NCBI RefSeq assembly: GCF_900101545.1
Contig: NZ_FMZU01000023.1
Span: 1-64,000 of the forward strand
DNA from: Variovorax sp. CF079
Lineage (GTDB): Bacteria; Pseudomonadota; Gammaproteobacteria; Burkholderiales; Burkholderiaceae_C
Reading direction: 5' to 3'
Length of the DNA stretch: 64,000 bases
Position numbers and translations under genes: made by a program. Below are positions 18,883-29,684 of this stretch, piece after piece. Under the pieces are notes generated by a model. It did not search any database, had not been told where the DNA came from, and worked only from the letters and a program-made list of their open reading frames with translations. Every line of letters begins with the position of its first letter. The first letter of the stretch is position 1.

Positions 18883-19131
18883 CTATGGCTGCTCCAGCGC
18901 CGCCCCGCTGGTCCCGAAGTGTTTGGCCGCGAGCTCCTTGGCGCGGCGCAGGCCCTCGTCAGTCAGGTAGACCGACTCTTGCCTGCCGTGGGGCTCCGTG
19001 ATGAGCCCCTTGTCGTGTAGACCGTCCATGACTGCAAAGTCATACCGCTTCCACACGCGTCCGTTCTCGAACTCGAAGACGCCAAGCAACGCCAGAAGCG
19101 CCTCTTCGACCTTGACCATGTCGTATTTCAT
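18883..19131 (-). CDS. DUF6429 family protein
   Basis: This small acidic protein of 82 residues starts MKYDMVKVEEALLALLGVFEF. It contains RVWKRYDFAVMDGLHDKGLI and VYLTDEGLRRAKELAAKHF, the winged-helix-like layout of DUF6429. A Met five codons upstream (19146) is an alternative start. The function is unknown; DUF6429 genes are often scattered in accessory DNA, which fits the debris around it. Confidence 0.75.
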   Translation of the reverse strand: MKYDMVKVEEALLALLGVFEFENGRVWKRYDFAVMDGLHDKGLITEPHGRQESVYLTDEGLRRAKELAAKHFGTSGAALEQP

Positions 19132-19298
19132 GTGCTCGCCCCTCAACGTTCAGCACGACGGTGACCCTGTGAAAGGGCCCAACCTCTGATTGCCTGCGCC
19201 CACTGCACGACTGCAGTTCGACTTTACGATAGTACTTTGGTCATTCGGCCTTAGCCCATCCAATATGGCCTGCCTTCAATTCCGGAAACCGCACAGAG

Positions 19299-19859
19299 AT
19301 GAAAGCAAGCAAGAGTAAGGAAGCCGCGTCCTGGAGTGACGTCAAGGCCAGACTGACCCACTTCGACCACGACGGCCTGGTCGGCTTGGTGCATGACCTG
19401 TACACGGCCAACAAGGACAATCAAGTGTTCCTTCACGCCCGTTTCGGGCTGGGCGAAGATGTCCTGGAGCCGTACAAGACCACCATCAACCGTTGGCTCT
19501 GGCCCGACATGTTCCGGAACCAGAACGCGTCCGTCGCCGAGGCCAAGAAGCCCATCGCGAATTTCAAGAAGGCCATTGGCCAACCGGCGGGTCTGGCAGA
19601 GCTGATGGTCTTCTACTGCGAGCGCGCGTCAGGCTTCAGCGTCGAAGTCGGCCTGCAGGACGAGGGCTACTTCAGTGCGCTGGTGCGAATGTTCGAGCAG
19701 GCGTTGCAGACCATTGCGAGACTGCCGGATGCGCAGCGGCCCTTGTTCATGGAGCGACTGGATGCTGTGTGTCGCATCAGTCAGAACATCGGCTACGGAG
19801 TCGGCGAGGCCATGAGCGACCTGCTGGCCGAATACGACAACATCTCACGACGACGTTGA
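19299..19859 (+). CDS. DUF6155-like hypothetical protein
   Basis: The 186-residue soluble protein has the layout LTHFDHDGLVGLVHDLYTANKDNQVFLHARF followed by LEPYKTTINRWLWPD, KKAIGQPAGLAELMVFYCE and SDLLAEYDNI. That order matches my memory of DUF6155, a small all-helical family without an assigned function. It stands alone, with no operon partner. Codon use is similar to its neighbours. Confidence 0.6.
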   Translation: MKASKSKEAASWSDVKARLTHFDHDGLVGLVHDLYTANKDNQVFLHARFGLGEDVLEPYKTTINRWLWPDMFRNQNASVAEAKKPIANFKKAIGQPAGLAELMVFYCERASGFSVEVGLQDEGYFSALVRMFEQALQTIARLPDAQRPLFMERLDAVCRISQNIGYGVGEAMSDLLAEYDNISRRR

Positions 19860-19964
19860 AGGTCGGCGTCTGGCCGAATTCTGCCGAGGCGACGAGGCTG
19901 GCGACTTAGAGCGTCGGTCTCACCTCTCATGTCCCGCATGATGGTTGTCGTCGATAACAAGCCG

Positions 19965-21128
19965 TCACGCGCGAATCAGCTGCGCTGCCAGGCCACGGCG
20001 CGGCGCAGGACCGACCGGCGGCGCATAACCCACACGCGCCCACATCTGCACGGTCCGCTCGGGTAGCGGCACGGCCAGCAGGCGCCGAATGTCGGCGTGG
20101 GGTCCGGCCTGCTCGGGATACTCCTGCAGGGCCTGCTGCAGCGGCTGCATCGCCAGGCCCTGCCCGGTCGCGGCGAGCTGCACCCGCGCGTAGGCGCGTC
20201 CCGCGTTGACCTGGGTCACCCGGTCGTTGCTCTCGGTCACCATCCAGAGGAAGCCGGGCGTGGACGCGAGCTTCTTGCCGAAGTCCCTGATCTGGCTGGT
20301 GGTGGCGAAGGCATCGGACGCCGGCGCCTTGCTGCGATCGAACAGGCCGATGCGCTCGAGCAGCACCACCGTCGGGTCCAGCATCGACAAGCCGTCACGG
20401 TGCTTCTCGATCTCGGCGGCGCCGACGCGCAGCACCTTGTACGACTCCAGGATCGTGCGCGGCGTGCTCAGCTCGATGCGCCAGGCCTCGGCCGCGATGG
20501 CGCGATGCTGTTCCAGCGCGTCGGCCCGGTCCGCGCCGACGAAGCCGAAATGCAAGGGGTGCGGCCCCACTGCTTCGGCCATCGCCTTCCAGGCCTCGGC
20601 GGGCACCGGCCGCTGCAGGTCGTACAGGCTGCGGTTGGTGCGGCGCGCGAGGATCTGCGCGAACAGCGGGTCCTTGCGCGTGGCCGCATCGGGCATCAGG
20701 CGGACGCGCGCCACCGGTCGCTGATCGACTTTCTCGGGGCCGAACGCACCCTCGGGAAACAGGGTGATGTCGGCACGCAGCCCGCGCTCGCGCGCCGCGA
20801 TGTCGAGCAGCTCCAGGAAGGTGCCGTGGCTCATCATGATCTGGCGCGAGAACGGGTCGGTCTCGGGCAGCAGCCGGCCAAGGTCGCAGCGCAGCACGAT
20901 CTCGTCCGGTGTGCGCAGATCCACCAGCCAGGACTGCAGATTGTGCGAGTGCGGCGCCAGGATCGCGTAGCCGAGGATCCAGCGGCGCGGGTCGGCCTCC
21001 GGCCCCGGCCCCTGCCACGGCTCGATGGCCGCAGCGGGCATCTGCTGGCTGCAGCCGGCGAGTGCCGCCGTCGCCGCAGCGAAGACGAAACCGCCTCCCG
21101 CAATCCGAATGAACTTGCGACGATCCAT
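19965..21128 (-). CDS. Tat-exported nitroreductase-like (Acg family) flavoprotein
   Basis: The true start is taken as ATG 21128, preceded by GAAGGAG. It yields a 387-residue protein with a Tat signal (MDRRKFIRIAGGGFVFAAATAALAGC) whose end could also serve as a lipobox. The body matches the Acg-type FMN-binding nitroreductase fold: APHSHNLQSWLVDL near the start, and RRTNRSLYD in the middle, where the family has RRTVRRPF-like residues. A periplasmic redox function is likely. It is divergent from the acetaldehyde dehydrogenase. Confidence 0.75.
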   Translation of the reverse strand: MDRRKFIRIAGGGFVFAAATAALAGCSQQMPAAAIEPWQGPGPEADPRRWILGYAILAPHSHNLQSWLVDLRTPDEIVLRCDLGRLLPETDPFSRQIMMSHGTFLELLDIAARERGLRADITLFPEGAFGPEKVDQRPVARVRLMPDAATRKDPLFAQILARRTNRSLYDLQRPVPAEAWKAMAEAVGPHPLHFGFVGADRADALEQHRAIAAEAWRIELSTPRTILESYKVLRVGAAEIEKHRDGLSMLDPTVVLLERIGLFDRSKAPASDAFATTSQIRDFGKKLASTPGFLWMVTESNDRVTQVNAGRAYARVQLAATGQGLAMQPLQQALQEYPEQAGPHADIRRLLAVPLPERTVQMWARVGYAPPVGPAPRRGLAAQLIRA

Positions 21129-21231
21129 TGCGACTCCTTCGGCCACCTGCCGCGCGCCTGTGCATGGGATGCTGCGAATCTTGATGTCCAAGTACGCAGG
21201 TGGCAAGCGCACCGCGCACCGCGCGGCGCGC

Positions 21232-21245
21232 TTGAGCAAGATCAA
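21232..21245. promoter_or_regulatory. FNR-like box
   Basis: TTGAGCAAGATCAA matches TTGAT-N4-ATCAA with one mismatch in the left arm. It is ~105-117 bases upstream of the nitroreductase-like start. Confidence 0.4.
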
Positions 21246-21350
21246 GGTAGGGCACCTTGGCGCAGGGTGGAGGAACTCGGAGCTGAAGGCCGCTGGCGTG
21301 CGTCAAGTCGGTACTGCGCGGCTGCACGTGCAACGTGATCCGTTTTGCAG

Positions 21351-21389
21351 CAGTTGCTCCTCGACGGCACAGCCGCCCGCTGGAGCAAC
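21351..21389. promoter_or_regulatory. Candidate upstream activator site for the AcoR-like regulator
   Basis: CAGTTGCTCC at 21351-21360 is faced by GGAGCAAC at 21382-21389. The same ten bases, CAGTTGCTCC, recur at 25014-25023 upstream of the pedF sigma-54 promoter. Location ~80-120 bases before a -24/-12 element is right for an enhancer. Assignment is an inference. Confidence 0.4.
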
Positions 21390-21470
21390 GACGACGCGCC
21401 GCGCCAGGCTGGCGGAAAAACTCCATGCCTGACAACGGCTTGCGTCGTTCGCGATGACGCCGCCGCGGCG

Positions 21471-21486
21471 TGGCCCGCGCTTTGCA
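21471..21486 (+). promoter_or_regulatory. Sigma-54 (-24/-12) promoter of acetaldehyde dehydrogenase gene
   Basis: TGGCCCGCGCTTTGCA matches the consensus TGGCACG-N4-TTGCW at all but one position, with correct GG/GC spacing. It lies 71-86 bases upstream of the start codon at 21557. Confidence 0.8.
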
Positions 21487-21556
21487 CTGAGTCGCTCCGC
21501 GGGCCGCGTCGCGTCCCGCTATCCGTTTTTTTCAACCACCCGACAGGAGACGACTC

Positions 21557-23077
<1,521 letters not shown>

Positions 23078-23079
23078 AG

Positions 23080-23460
23080 ATGCCCGAAGACGGCGTCAGC
23101 CGCGTGTCCGCCACGCCGGCCGCGCAGGCGCTCATCGAGCGCCTGCGCGCCGTGCACGGGCCGCTGATGTTCCACCAGTCCGGCGGCTGCTGCGACGGCA
23201 GCGCACCGATGTGCTTCGCCGCCGGCGAGTTCGTCACCGGCGATTCGGACGTCTGCCTGGGCGAGATCGCGGGCACGCCGTTCTACATGAGCCGGGCCCA
23301 GTTCGCGTATTGGGAGCATACGCATCTCATCATCGATGCGGTGGCGGGCAACGGCGGCATGTTCTCGCTCGAGCGCCCGACCGGCCTGCGCTTTCTCACG
23401 CGCTCGCGCCTGTACGACGACGCGGAGTGGAAGGTGCTCGAAGCGCGCGGAAGGCTCTAG
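23080..23460 (+). CDS. DUF779 domain-containing protein
   Basis: The 126-residue protein carries HGPLMFHQSGGCCDGSAPMC and GTPFYMSRAQFAYWEHT, diagnostic for DUF779. The GGCCDG and MC cysteines could bind a metal. DUF779 genes are nearly always downstream of AcoD/ExaC-type aldehyde dehydrogenases, as here (2-base gap), but the role is unproven. An intrinsic terminator follows. Confidence 0.93.
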   Translation: MPEDGVSRVSATPAAQALIERLRAVHGPLMFHQSGGCCDGSAPMCFAAGEFVTGDSDVCLGEIAGTPFYMSRAQFAYWEHTHLIIDAVAGNGGMFSLERPTGLRFLTRSRLYDDAEWKVLEARGRL

Positions 23461-23481
23461 CGCCGCGGCGCAGCTCACGCG

Positions 23482-23508
23482 AACCCGGCAGCAGGCTGCC
23501 GGGTTTTT
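23482..23508 (+). terminator. Intrinsic terminator after DUF779 gene
   Basis: A perfect 10-bp stem (AACCCGGCAG and CTGCCGGGTT) with a 4-base loop runs into a T-run (TTTTT in total). It separates this operon from the convergent PedG-like gene. Confidence 0.9.
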
Positions 23509-23514
23509 CGCGCG

Positions 23515-24366
23515 TCATGCGGCTTGCCACGCGAGGTTGCCGTGCTCGAAGATCTGACGCAGCCGGCCGCTGGCCGCGATTTCGTTCACCGCGCGCTGCA
23601 GCGCCTGCGCCAGCTCGGTGGCATCACGCTTGACGGCCATGCCGACGGCCCATCCGTCGCGCGGCGCCCGCGGCGAAGGCATCGGCGCGATGGCGAAGCG
23701 CGGGTCGCCGCGCAGCACCGACTCCATCTCCGACGCCAGTCCTGCGGCCACCGCCACCTCGCCGCGCAACAGCGCGCGTGCCGTCTCGGCGCCGTCCTTC
23801 CATTGCGTGATCAACTGGTTGCGGTAGGCGCCGCCATCGGCGCCGATCAGCAACCAGCCCGCGAGCGACTGGCCAGGCACCGCCACCTTGTCGGCGCCCA
23901 ACTGGGACAGCGTCTCGAGCCGCGGCACGCGCTCGAGCTGGCGTGCCATCACGACCCGATCGCGGTAGTACGGCGCGAAGACGCTGACCTGCGGGTTGCC
24001 TTCCATCAGCGGCCGGTCGACCGGCACGTGCAGCAACACGTCGGCCGGGCCGTAGCCGAGGTAATGGCCGCGCCACACCATGTTGCGCAAGTCGTCGTTC
24101 ATGTTGTCGTCGGCATGGAACGGCAGCAGCGAGAGCCTGACGCCCAGCGATTCGGCCAGGGCGCGCGCCAGCTCCACGTCGATGCCCTGGCCGCCGACGT
24201 GGAACGGCGGCATGTCGTGGTAGAGGCCGACCGTCAGCGCGCCGCGCTCGCGCACGCGCTCCAGTGGCGTCGCCCGCAGGTGCAGCGGCGCGCATGCCAG
24301 GGCTGCAGCGCCGGACGCGCCCAGCCAGCGCAGGCAGTCGCGACGGCTCGCTGTCGTGGGTTTCAT
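23515..24366 (-). CDS. Substrate-binding protein of the quinoprotein-associated type (PedG/MxaJ-like)
   Basis: The 283-residue protein starts at ATG 24366 with a Tat-like signal (RRDCLRWLGASGAAAL). An SBP family 3 fold follows, beginning LERVRERGALTVGLYHDMPPF. Proteins of this kind (MxaJ, XoxJ, PedG) accompany PQQ alcohol dehydrogenases and are thought to help their maturation or ligand supply in the periplasm, not classical uptake. It lies 13 bases after pedF on the same strand, so it shares the sigma-54 promoter at 24950-24965. Confidence 0.8.
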   Translation of the reverse strand: MKPTTASRRDCLRWLGASGAAALACAPLHLRATPLERVRERGALTVGLYHDMPPFHVGGQGIDVELARALAESLGVRLSLLPFHADDNMNDDLRNMVWRGHYLGYGPADVLLHVPVDRPLMEGNPQVSVFAPYYRDRVVMARQLERVPRLETLSQLGADKVAVPGQSLAGWLLIGADGGAYRNQLITQWKDGAETARALLRGEVAVAAGLASEMESVLRGDPRFAIAPMPSPRAPRDGWAVGMAVKRDATELAQALQRAVNEIAASGRLRQIFEHGNLAWQAA

Positions 24367-24379
24367 GGTCCCACCCCGC

Positions 24380-24907
24380 CTAGAACGGCTTGTCACGGCG
24401 CGTTTCGAGATAGGCCTTGATCGCCCAGATGGCTTCCTGGTTCATGACCCCTTCGAACGGCGGCATGTACACCGCGCCGTTGCGCGTGCGCCCCTGGCGA
24501 ACGGTCGTGAGGTAGAACTCGTCGATCTCCTTCACGCAGGCCGCCTTCTTGGCGCTGTCCTTGAGCGCTGCGCATTCGTTGTCGATCTTGCGCAGGTCGG
24601 GCGCGATGCCGCCGGAGATCGCTTCCAGCCCATGGCAGCGGGCGCAGTTCTGGTTGTAGGCCGACGTGCCGATCTTGACGGCGGCGTCGTTGGCCCGGAA
24701 CGGGTTCTCGGGACGCCACTCCTGGCCGAGCTTCGGCAGCGCCGAGGTGTCGACGGCCTGCGGCGTCACGTCGCCGTGCGCCCACACGGCGGGGCTTGCG
24801 GCGCAAGCGGCGATGGCCAGCAGCCAGGCGCCGTGGCGCAAGGCAATGCGCCCGCGCCGGTGGCTGGGCGGGGTGGATGCGGCCGGCAGATTTCCGTTTC
24901 GCTTCAT
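24380..24907 (-). CDS. pedF: Cytochrome c-550 PedF
   Basis: The 175-residue exported cytochrome has a long N-terminal region and signal peptide ending SPAVWA, followed by HGDVTPQAVDT. A single haem motif CARCHGLEAISGG follows and a conserved YMPPFEGVMNQEAIWAIKAY provides the Met-ligand region. It should take electrons from a PQQ alcohol dehydrogenase in the periplasm. It is divergent from the AcoR-like activator and has an essentially perfect -24/-12 promoter (24950-24965). Confidence 0.9.
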   Translation of the reverse strand: MKRNGNLPAASTPPSHRRGRIALRHGAWLLAIAACAASPAVWAHGDVTPQAVDTSALPKLGQEWRPENPFRANDAAVKIGTSAYNQNCARCHGLEAISGGIAPDLRKIDNECAALKDSAKKAACVKEIDEFYLTTVRQGRTRNGAVYMPPFEGVMNQEAIWAIKAYLETRRDKPF

Positions 24908-24949
24908 GTCAGGTCTCCGTCATGGTCGTGTTGAAAGATGAGCTCGGTC

Positions 24950-24965
24950 TGCAAACGCCGTGCCA
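24950..24965 (-). promoter_or_regulatory. Sigma-54 (-24/-12) promoter of pedF
   Basis: Read on the minus strand, TGGCACGGCGTTTGCA is a perfect match to TGGCACG-N4-TTGCW. It is 43-58 bases upstream of the pedF start codon. The shared CAGTTGCTCC element (25014-25023) lies further upstream. Confidence 0.88.
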
Positions 24966-25016
24966 CGCGCCGGTGTTGCAGGTGGGAACACAAATTGCCT
25001 GTGATCGATCGCCCAG

Positions 25017-25030
25017 TTGCTCCAGATCAA
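25017..25030. promoter_or_regulatory. Weak FNR-like palindrome overlapping the CAGTTGCTCC element
   Basis: TTGCTCCAGATCAA has the TTG-N8-CAA layout with one good half-site. It overlaps the ten-base element shared with 21351-21360, so it may belong to the AcoR-like activator site and not to FNR. Confidence 0.25.
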
Positions 25031-25200
25031 GCCGCACGGCCGGCACCGCGGCATCCTTGCCACTTTGGCCGGCGTGCTTTGCAACAGACCCGGAGAGCTG
25101 TGCCAAAACGCAGCAGTGCCACGCAGCTGGTGACAACGGCCCGGCGCGTGGTTATTCGACGGAGACAACCTGCCTCGGCAGGCGCAGAGGAGACACAAAG

Positions 25201-27318
25201 ATGTCCGCAACCCATCGCGCCTTGGTCACGAACGCCAAGACCTGGACGACGCCGTCTGCACTGCCTTTCGTGCGGCAGGCCGCGCGCACGGAACTGATCG
25301 AGCAGTCGCATCAGCGCTGCGCCGCACTAGGGTTGACCCGCATCGAGCGCCCCGACTTCGAACCCCTGATGCGCAGCGACCTCAGCGTGGCGCGGGAGCG
25401 CAACCAGCGCCTGTTCACGCACGCGGCGCCGGTGATGGAGATGCTGTTCGAGCAGATCGTGAACACCGAGAGCATGATCGTGCTGGCCGATGCCCAGGGA
25501 ACGATCCTGCACTCGGTCGGGGACGACAAGTTTCTCGAACGCGCCGGCAAAGTGGCACTGTCGCCGGGCGTCAACTGGGCCGAGCATTCGAAGGGGACCA
25601 ACGCCATCGGCACGGCGCTGTTCGAGGAGTCGCCCACGGTCGTTCACGGCGGCGAGCACTTCATCCATGCGAACAGCTTCCTCACCTGTTCGGCGGCCCC
25701 GATCTTCGATCCGCGCGGCAATATGCTCGGCGTGCTCGACGTCACCGGCGACCAGCGTTCGTATCACCAGCACACCATGGGGCTGGTGCGCATGTCGGCG
25801 CGCATGATCGAGAACCAGTGGCTGTCGGACGACTTCGGCAACCGGCTTCGGCTGCACCTGCACAGCCGCGTCGAGTTCATCGGCACCTTGCTCGAAGGCA
25901 TCATCGTTGTCGGCGCCGATGGCAAGATCCTCGGCGCCAATCGCAGCGCGCTGGACCAGCTCGACATGAGCAGCGCGGCGCTGCGAATGCAGAGCCTGAC
26001 CAGCCTGTTCGGCACCACCGTCCCGGCCATGTTCGACCATCTCCGGGCACCGCTGTCGACGCCGATGTGCCTGAGCCTTTCGAACGGCCGGCAGTTCTAT
26101 GTCAAGGCCCGCTTCAACGGCACGCCGCGCTCGATGATGGCCGGCCTGGGCGGCGACGAACCGGCATCGCAGGCCGTCACGGCCCGCGAAGCCGTGCTGG
26201 TCGACGCGAGCCCGCCGCCTCATCCGGCCAACGCCGCGGCCGCGCCACCGAGCGCTTTCTCGGGCCTGCACTACCTGAAGACCGGCGATACGCAGATCGA
26301 GGCGATGGTGCAGAAGGTGCAGCGCGTCCTGAACCGCGACATCCCGCTCCTGATCCTCGGGGAAACCGGCACCGGCAAGGAGCTGCTCGCGCGCGCGGTG
26401 CACCAGGACTCGAACCGTTCCAGGCAGGCCTTCGTGGCCGTGAACTGCGCCTCCATCCCCGAGTCCCTGATCGAGGCCGAGCTGTTCGGCTATGAAGACG
26501 GCGCGTTCACCGGCGCACGCCGCAAGGGCGCATGCGGGCGCATCGTGCAAGCCAACGGCGGCACACTGTTCCTCGACGAGATCGGCGACATGCCGCTCGC
26601 CCTGCAGGCGCGGCTGCTGCGCGTTCTCCAGGAGCGCTGCGTGATGCCGCTGGGCAGCCAGAAGTCGATTCCGGTGGACATCGCCGTGATCGGGGCGACC
26701 CACCGCAACTTGCGCGAGATGATCGAGGCCGGCACGTTCCGCGAAGACCTGTACTACCGCTTGAACGGGCTGGTCGTGCGCCTGCCGGCGCTGCGCGAGC
26801 GCAGCGATCTCGGCGTCGTGGCACGCCGCATCCTGCTGACCGAGTGCCCGCATGGCACGCCGGAGATCAGCCCGCACGTGTCGGCGCTGTTCAGCCGCTA
26901 CGCATGGCCCGGCAACATCCGCCAGCTCGCGAACGTGCTGCGCACGGCCGCCGTGATGGCGGCCGGCGCGCCGCAGATCACCGAACATCATCTGTCGGAC
27001 GACTTCCTCGAGGACGTGCAGCGGGTCCGCTCGTCCGTTCCCGCAGCGGCCCCGGCCATCGCAGCCCCGGCGGCGAGCATGCCGCTTGACGTGCCCGCGC
27101 CGGCGTCCGTGGACCGACCCGCCGAGCCGACCGTCGTCGCCCCGCCGGCCGAGACCGCCTACGACGGCACGTCGTCACTCACGCTCGGAGAAGCCGAGAT
27201 CGAGATGATTCGCGCGGCCCTTGCGGCGGCGAACGGCAACATCTCCATTGCGTCGAAGCGACTGGGCATCAGCCGCAACACCATCTACCGCAAGCTGCGC
27301 TGGGGCAAGGGCGGCTGA
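25201..27318 (+). CDS. acoR: Sigma-54-dependent activator, AcoR/ExaE-like
   Basis: From ATG 25201 the protein has 705 residues. It contains an N-terminal GAF sensor (~70-240: NTESMIVLADAQGTILH), a PAS-like segment, and an AAA+ domain with Walker A GETGTGKE, the sigma-54 contact loop GAFTGA and Walker B GGTLFLDEIGD. A Fis-type helix-turn-helix (NGNISIASKRLGISRNTIYRKL) is at the end. AcoR-type regulators sense acetoin or acetaldehyde-like compounds. Three sigma-54 promoters nearby (21471, 24950, 36884) make it the likely master activator of ethanol oxidation here. Confidence 0.9.
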   Translation: MSATHRALVTNAKTWTTPSALPFVRQAARTELIEQSHQRCAALGLTRIERPDFEPLMRSDLSVARERNQRLFTHAAPVMEMLFEQIVNTESMIVLADAQGTILHSVGDDKFLERAGKVALSPGVNWAEHSKGTNAIGTALFEESPTVVHGGEHFIHANSFLTCSAAPIFDPRGNMLGVLDVTGDQRSYHQHTMGLVRMSARMIENQWLSDDFGNRLRLHLHSRVEFIGTLLEGIIVVGADGKILGANRSALDQLDMSSAALRMQSLTSLFGTTVPAMFDHLRAPLSTPMCLSLSNGRQFYVKARFNGTPRSMMAGLGGDEPASQAVTAREAVLVDASPPPHPANAAAAPPSAFSGLHYLKTGDTQIEAMVQKVQRVLNRDIPLLILGETGTGKELLARAVHQDSNRSRQAFVAVNCASIPESLIEAELFGYEDGAFTGARRKGACGRIVQANGGTLFLDEIGDMPLALQARLLRVLQERCVMPLGSQKSIPVDIAVIGATHRNLREMIEAGTFREDLYYRLNGLVVRLPALRERSDLGVVARRILLTECPHGTPEISPHVSALFSRYAWPGNIRQLANVLRTAAVMAAGAPQITEHHLSDDFLEDVQRVRSSVPAAAPAIAAPAASMPLDVPAPASVDRPAEPTVVAPPAETAYDGTSSLTLGEAEIEMIRAALAAANGNISIASKRLGISRNTIYRKLRWGKGG

Positions 27319-27574
27319 ACACCCGGGCACGGGAAATCCCTGTGCCATCGCTGCACGCCGCTGTCCCCGGATGGAGCAGTCGCAACACAACATTCCCCTT
27401 GCTTGCCCTTCGCCTGCCTTTCGATATCGCGCAGACCCGGCCGCGCACGCCTGTGCCTAGGGGCAAGCACCAGTTTTTTGGGCCAGCGTGCCACAGGCAT
27501 GCGTCTTGCGGAACGGCGTGTGTCCTCACGGCAATCCTGCCCGGACTTTGGATGACAACCCCAAGGAGACTCTC

Positions 27575-27649
27575 ATGCAATGGTCGCAACCCGCATTCGA
27601 AGACATGCGCTTCGGTTTCGAAATCACGATGTACATCTCGAACCGCTGA
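27575..27649 (+). CDS. pqqA: PQQ precursor peptide PqqA
   Basis: The 24-residue peptide reads MQWSQPAFEDMRFGFEITMY up to the key Tyr, followed by four more residues. Glu16 and Tyr20 in E-x3-Y are the residues fused to make pyrroloquinoline quinone. AAGGAGA provides a strong ribosome site. It heads the pqqABCDE operon. Confidence 0.97.
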   Translation: MQWSQPAFEDMRFGFEITMYISNR

Positions 27650-27719
27650 CCCGCTCGACCCAGGCGGCGGCGCCTCGCATGCGATGTGCCGCCGCCGGTC
27701 ACACCAGACACACCTTCCC

Positions 27720-28652
27720 ATGAAAATTCTCGTGCTCGGCTCGGGCGCCGGCGGCGGCTTCCCGCAATGGAACTGCAACTGCCGCTTGTGCGCCGGCCAG
27801 CGGCAAGGCGAGCTGAGCGCGCGTGCGCGAACGCAGAGCTCCATCGCCGTGTCGGCCGACGGTGAGTCGTGGGTACTGCTCAACGCGTCGCCCGACATCG
27901 GCCAGCAGATTCGCAGCCATCCGCAGCTCCACCCGCGGCAGGGGCTGCGCGACACGCCGATCAAGGCGGTGGTGTTGATGGACGCCCAGATCGACCACGT
28001 CACCGGTCTGCTGGGTCTGCGCGAAGGCCCTTGCATCGACCTCTATGCCACGCCCTGCGTGTTCGAAGACCTCACCACCGGCCTGCCGCTGTTGAACGTG
28101 CTCCAGCACTATTGCGGCACGCGCTGGCACATGCTGCCGGTGGCGGGCGACCAGGTGAGCGCCGAGTTCGAGATCGAGGGCTTCGCCTCGCTGCGCTTCA
28201 CTGCGCTGGCCATCCCGGGCAAGGCGCCGCCGTATTCGCCGCACCGTCGCGAGCAGATGGTCGGCGACAACATCGCCCTGCTGATCGAAGACCGGCGCGA
28301 TGGCAGGCGCCTGTTCTACTCGCCGGGCCTCGCCGAGGTGGGCAACCAGGAGCTGCGCTGGATGAGCAATGCCGACTGCCTGTTGGTCGACGGCACCTTC
28401 TGGGAAGAAGACGAAATGCAGCGTGCCGGCCTGAGCGGCAAGACCGCCACCGAGATGGGTCACCTGCCGCAGAGCGCCAGCGCAGTGCGCACCGGCATGG
28501 TCGATGTGATGCGGGCCACGACCGCACGACGCAAGGTGCTCATCCACATCAACAACAGCAACCCGATCCTCGACGAAGGCAGTCCGCAGCGCCGCGTGCT
28601 AGAGGCGCACGGCATCGAGGTGTCCTACGACGGAATGGAGATCACGCTGTGA
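27720..28652 (+). CDS. pqqB: PQQ biosynthesis protein PqqB
   Basis: The 310-residue metallo-beta-lactamase-fold protein begins [20 protein letters not shown], diagnostic for PqqB. It has the Cys pair NCNCRLC and the family [16 protein letters not shown] segment. PqqB hydroxylates the tyrosine-derived part of the PQQ precursor in current models. The start of pqqC (GTG) overlaps its stop. Confidence 0.97.
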   Translation: MKILVLGSGAGGGFPQWNCNCRLCAGQRQGELSARARTQSSIAVSADGESWVLLNASPDIGQQIRSHPQLHPRQGLRDTPIKAVVLMDAQIDHVTGLLGLREGPCIDLYATPCVFEDLTTGLPLLNVLQHYCGTRWHMLPVAGDQVSAEFEIEGFASLRFTALAIPGKAPPYSPHRREQMVGDNIALLIEDRRDGRRLFYSPGLAEVGNQELRWMSNADCLLVDGTFWEEDEMQRAGLSGKTATEMGHLPQSASAVRTGMVDVMRATTARRKVLIHINNSNPILDEGSPQRRVLEAHGIEVSYDGMEITL

Positions 28653-29425
28653 ATACCGAACTGTTCCAGAGCGCCCCGCCGGCGGCCGATCAGGGCGACG
28701 CGCACGAACCGTGGAGCGCTTCGGCCTTCGAGGCCAGGCTTCGCGACTGCGAGAAGGACTATCACATCCACCACCCCTTCAACAAGCGCCTGAACCGTGG
28801 CGAACTGCAGCCGTTCCAGGTTCGGGGATGGGTGGCGAATCGCTTCTACTATCAGGTCAACATTCCGCAGAAGGATGCGGCGGTACTGGCCAACTGCACC
28901 GACCGTGCGCAGCGCCGGCGCTGGATCGAACGCATCCTCGACCATGACGGCCGCGGCGACTTCGGCGGCAGCAATGCGGGCGGCATCGAGGCCTGGAGCC
29001 GTCTCGGTGAGGCCGTCGGCCTGCGCCGCGAAGACCTCTGGTCGCATCGCCATGTCCAGGCAGGCGTGCGCTTCGCCGTCGACGCCTATGTGAACTTCGC
29101 GCGCAGCAGGCCGTGGGAAGAGGCGGCGATCTCGTCGTTGACCGAGATGTTCGCGCCGAGGATCCACGCGGACCGGCTGGCGGGCTGGCCGACGCTGTAC
29201 CCATGGATCGAAGCGGACGGCCTCGCCTACTTTCGCCATCGCATCCCGCTCGCCACGCGCGATGTCGAGCACGGGCTCGAAGTGGCGCGGCGCTGGTGCA
29301 GCACGCGTGCACGCCAGGAGCGCGCGATTGCCATCCTGCAGTTCAAGCTGGACATCCTGTGGTCGATGCTCGACGCCATCGAGCGCGCCTACCCCGACGA
29401 CCTGTCGTTGGAGTCGCAGCCATGA
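28649..29425 (+). CDS. pqqC: Pyrroloquinoline-quinone synthase PqqC
   Basis: The 258-residue protein starts at GTG 28649, overlapping the pqqB stop. It contains [16 protein letters not shown] and [19 protein letters not shown], hallmarks of PqqC, the cofactorless oxidase that performs the final eight-electron ring closure to PQQ. It is full length for the family. It overlaps pqqD by four bases (ATGA). Confidence 0.97.
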   Translation: MNTELFQSAPPAADQGDAHEPWSASAFEARLRDCEKDYHIHHPFNKRLNRGELQPFQVRGWVANRFYYQVNIPQKDAAVLANCTDRAQRRRWIERILDHDGRGDFGGSNAGGIEAWSRLGEAVGLRREDLWSHRHVQAGVRFAVDAYVNFARSRPWEEAAISSLTEMFAPRIHADRLAGWPTLYPWIEADGLAYFRHRIPLATRDVEHGLEVARRWCSTRARQERAIAILQFKLDILWSMLDAIERAYPDDLSLESQP

Positions 29426-29676
29426 ACGCCAGGCCCAACGTGGCGACAATGTTCCGGCTGCAGTTCGAGCCGGCGCAGGACAGCTGGGTGCTGCTCTATC
29501 CGGAAGGCATGGTCAGGCTCAACACGCCAGCCGCCGAGATCCTGCGGCGCTGCGACGGTTGCCGCTCGGTGGACCAGATCGTGGCGGAGCTCGAGCTCGC
29601 GTTCGGACAGCCCGGGCTCGCCGGCGACGTCTGCGCGTTTCTCAGCCAGGCCAGGCAGCGCGGCTGGCTGCAATAG
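29422..29676 (+). CDS. pqqD: PqqA-binding chaperone PqqD
   Basis: The 84-residue RiPP recognition element contains [20 protein letters not shown] and [19 protein letters not shown]. It binds PqqA and presents it to the radical SAM enzyme PqqE encoded 8 bases downstream. Length and order are standard. Confidence 0.95.
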   Translation: MNARPNVATMFRLQFEPAQDSWVLLYPEGMVRLNTPAAEILRRCDGCRSVDQIVAELELAFGQPGLAGDVCAFLSQARQRGWLQ

Positions 29677-29684
29677 GGGCGACG

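Larger units (their letters stand above)
21129..21556. other. Control region between nitroreductase-like gene and acetaldehyde dehydrogenase
   Basis: No gene is visible in this 428-base stretch. It holds an FNR-like site (21232-21245), an 8-bp inverted repeat GTTGCTCC/GGAGCAAC (21353-21360 and 21382-21389) that may be an activator site, and a sigma-54 promoter (21471-21486). Confidence 0.6.

Noticed and set aside
27450-27480. Possible terminator after the AcoR-like gene (weak stem before GTTTTTT)
   Set aside because: The stem is only 4-5 bp with mismatches; not convincing.
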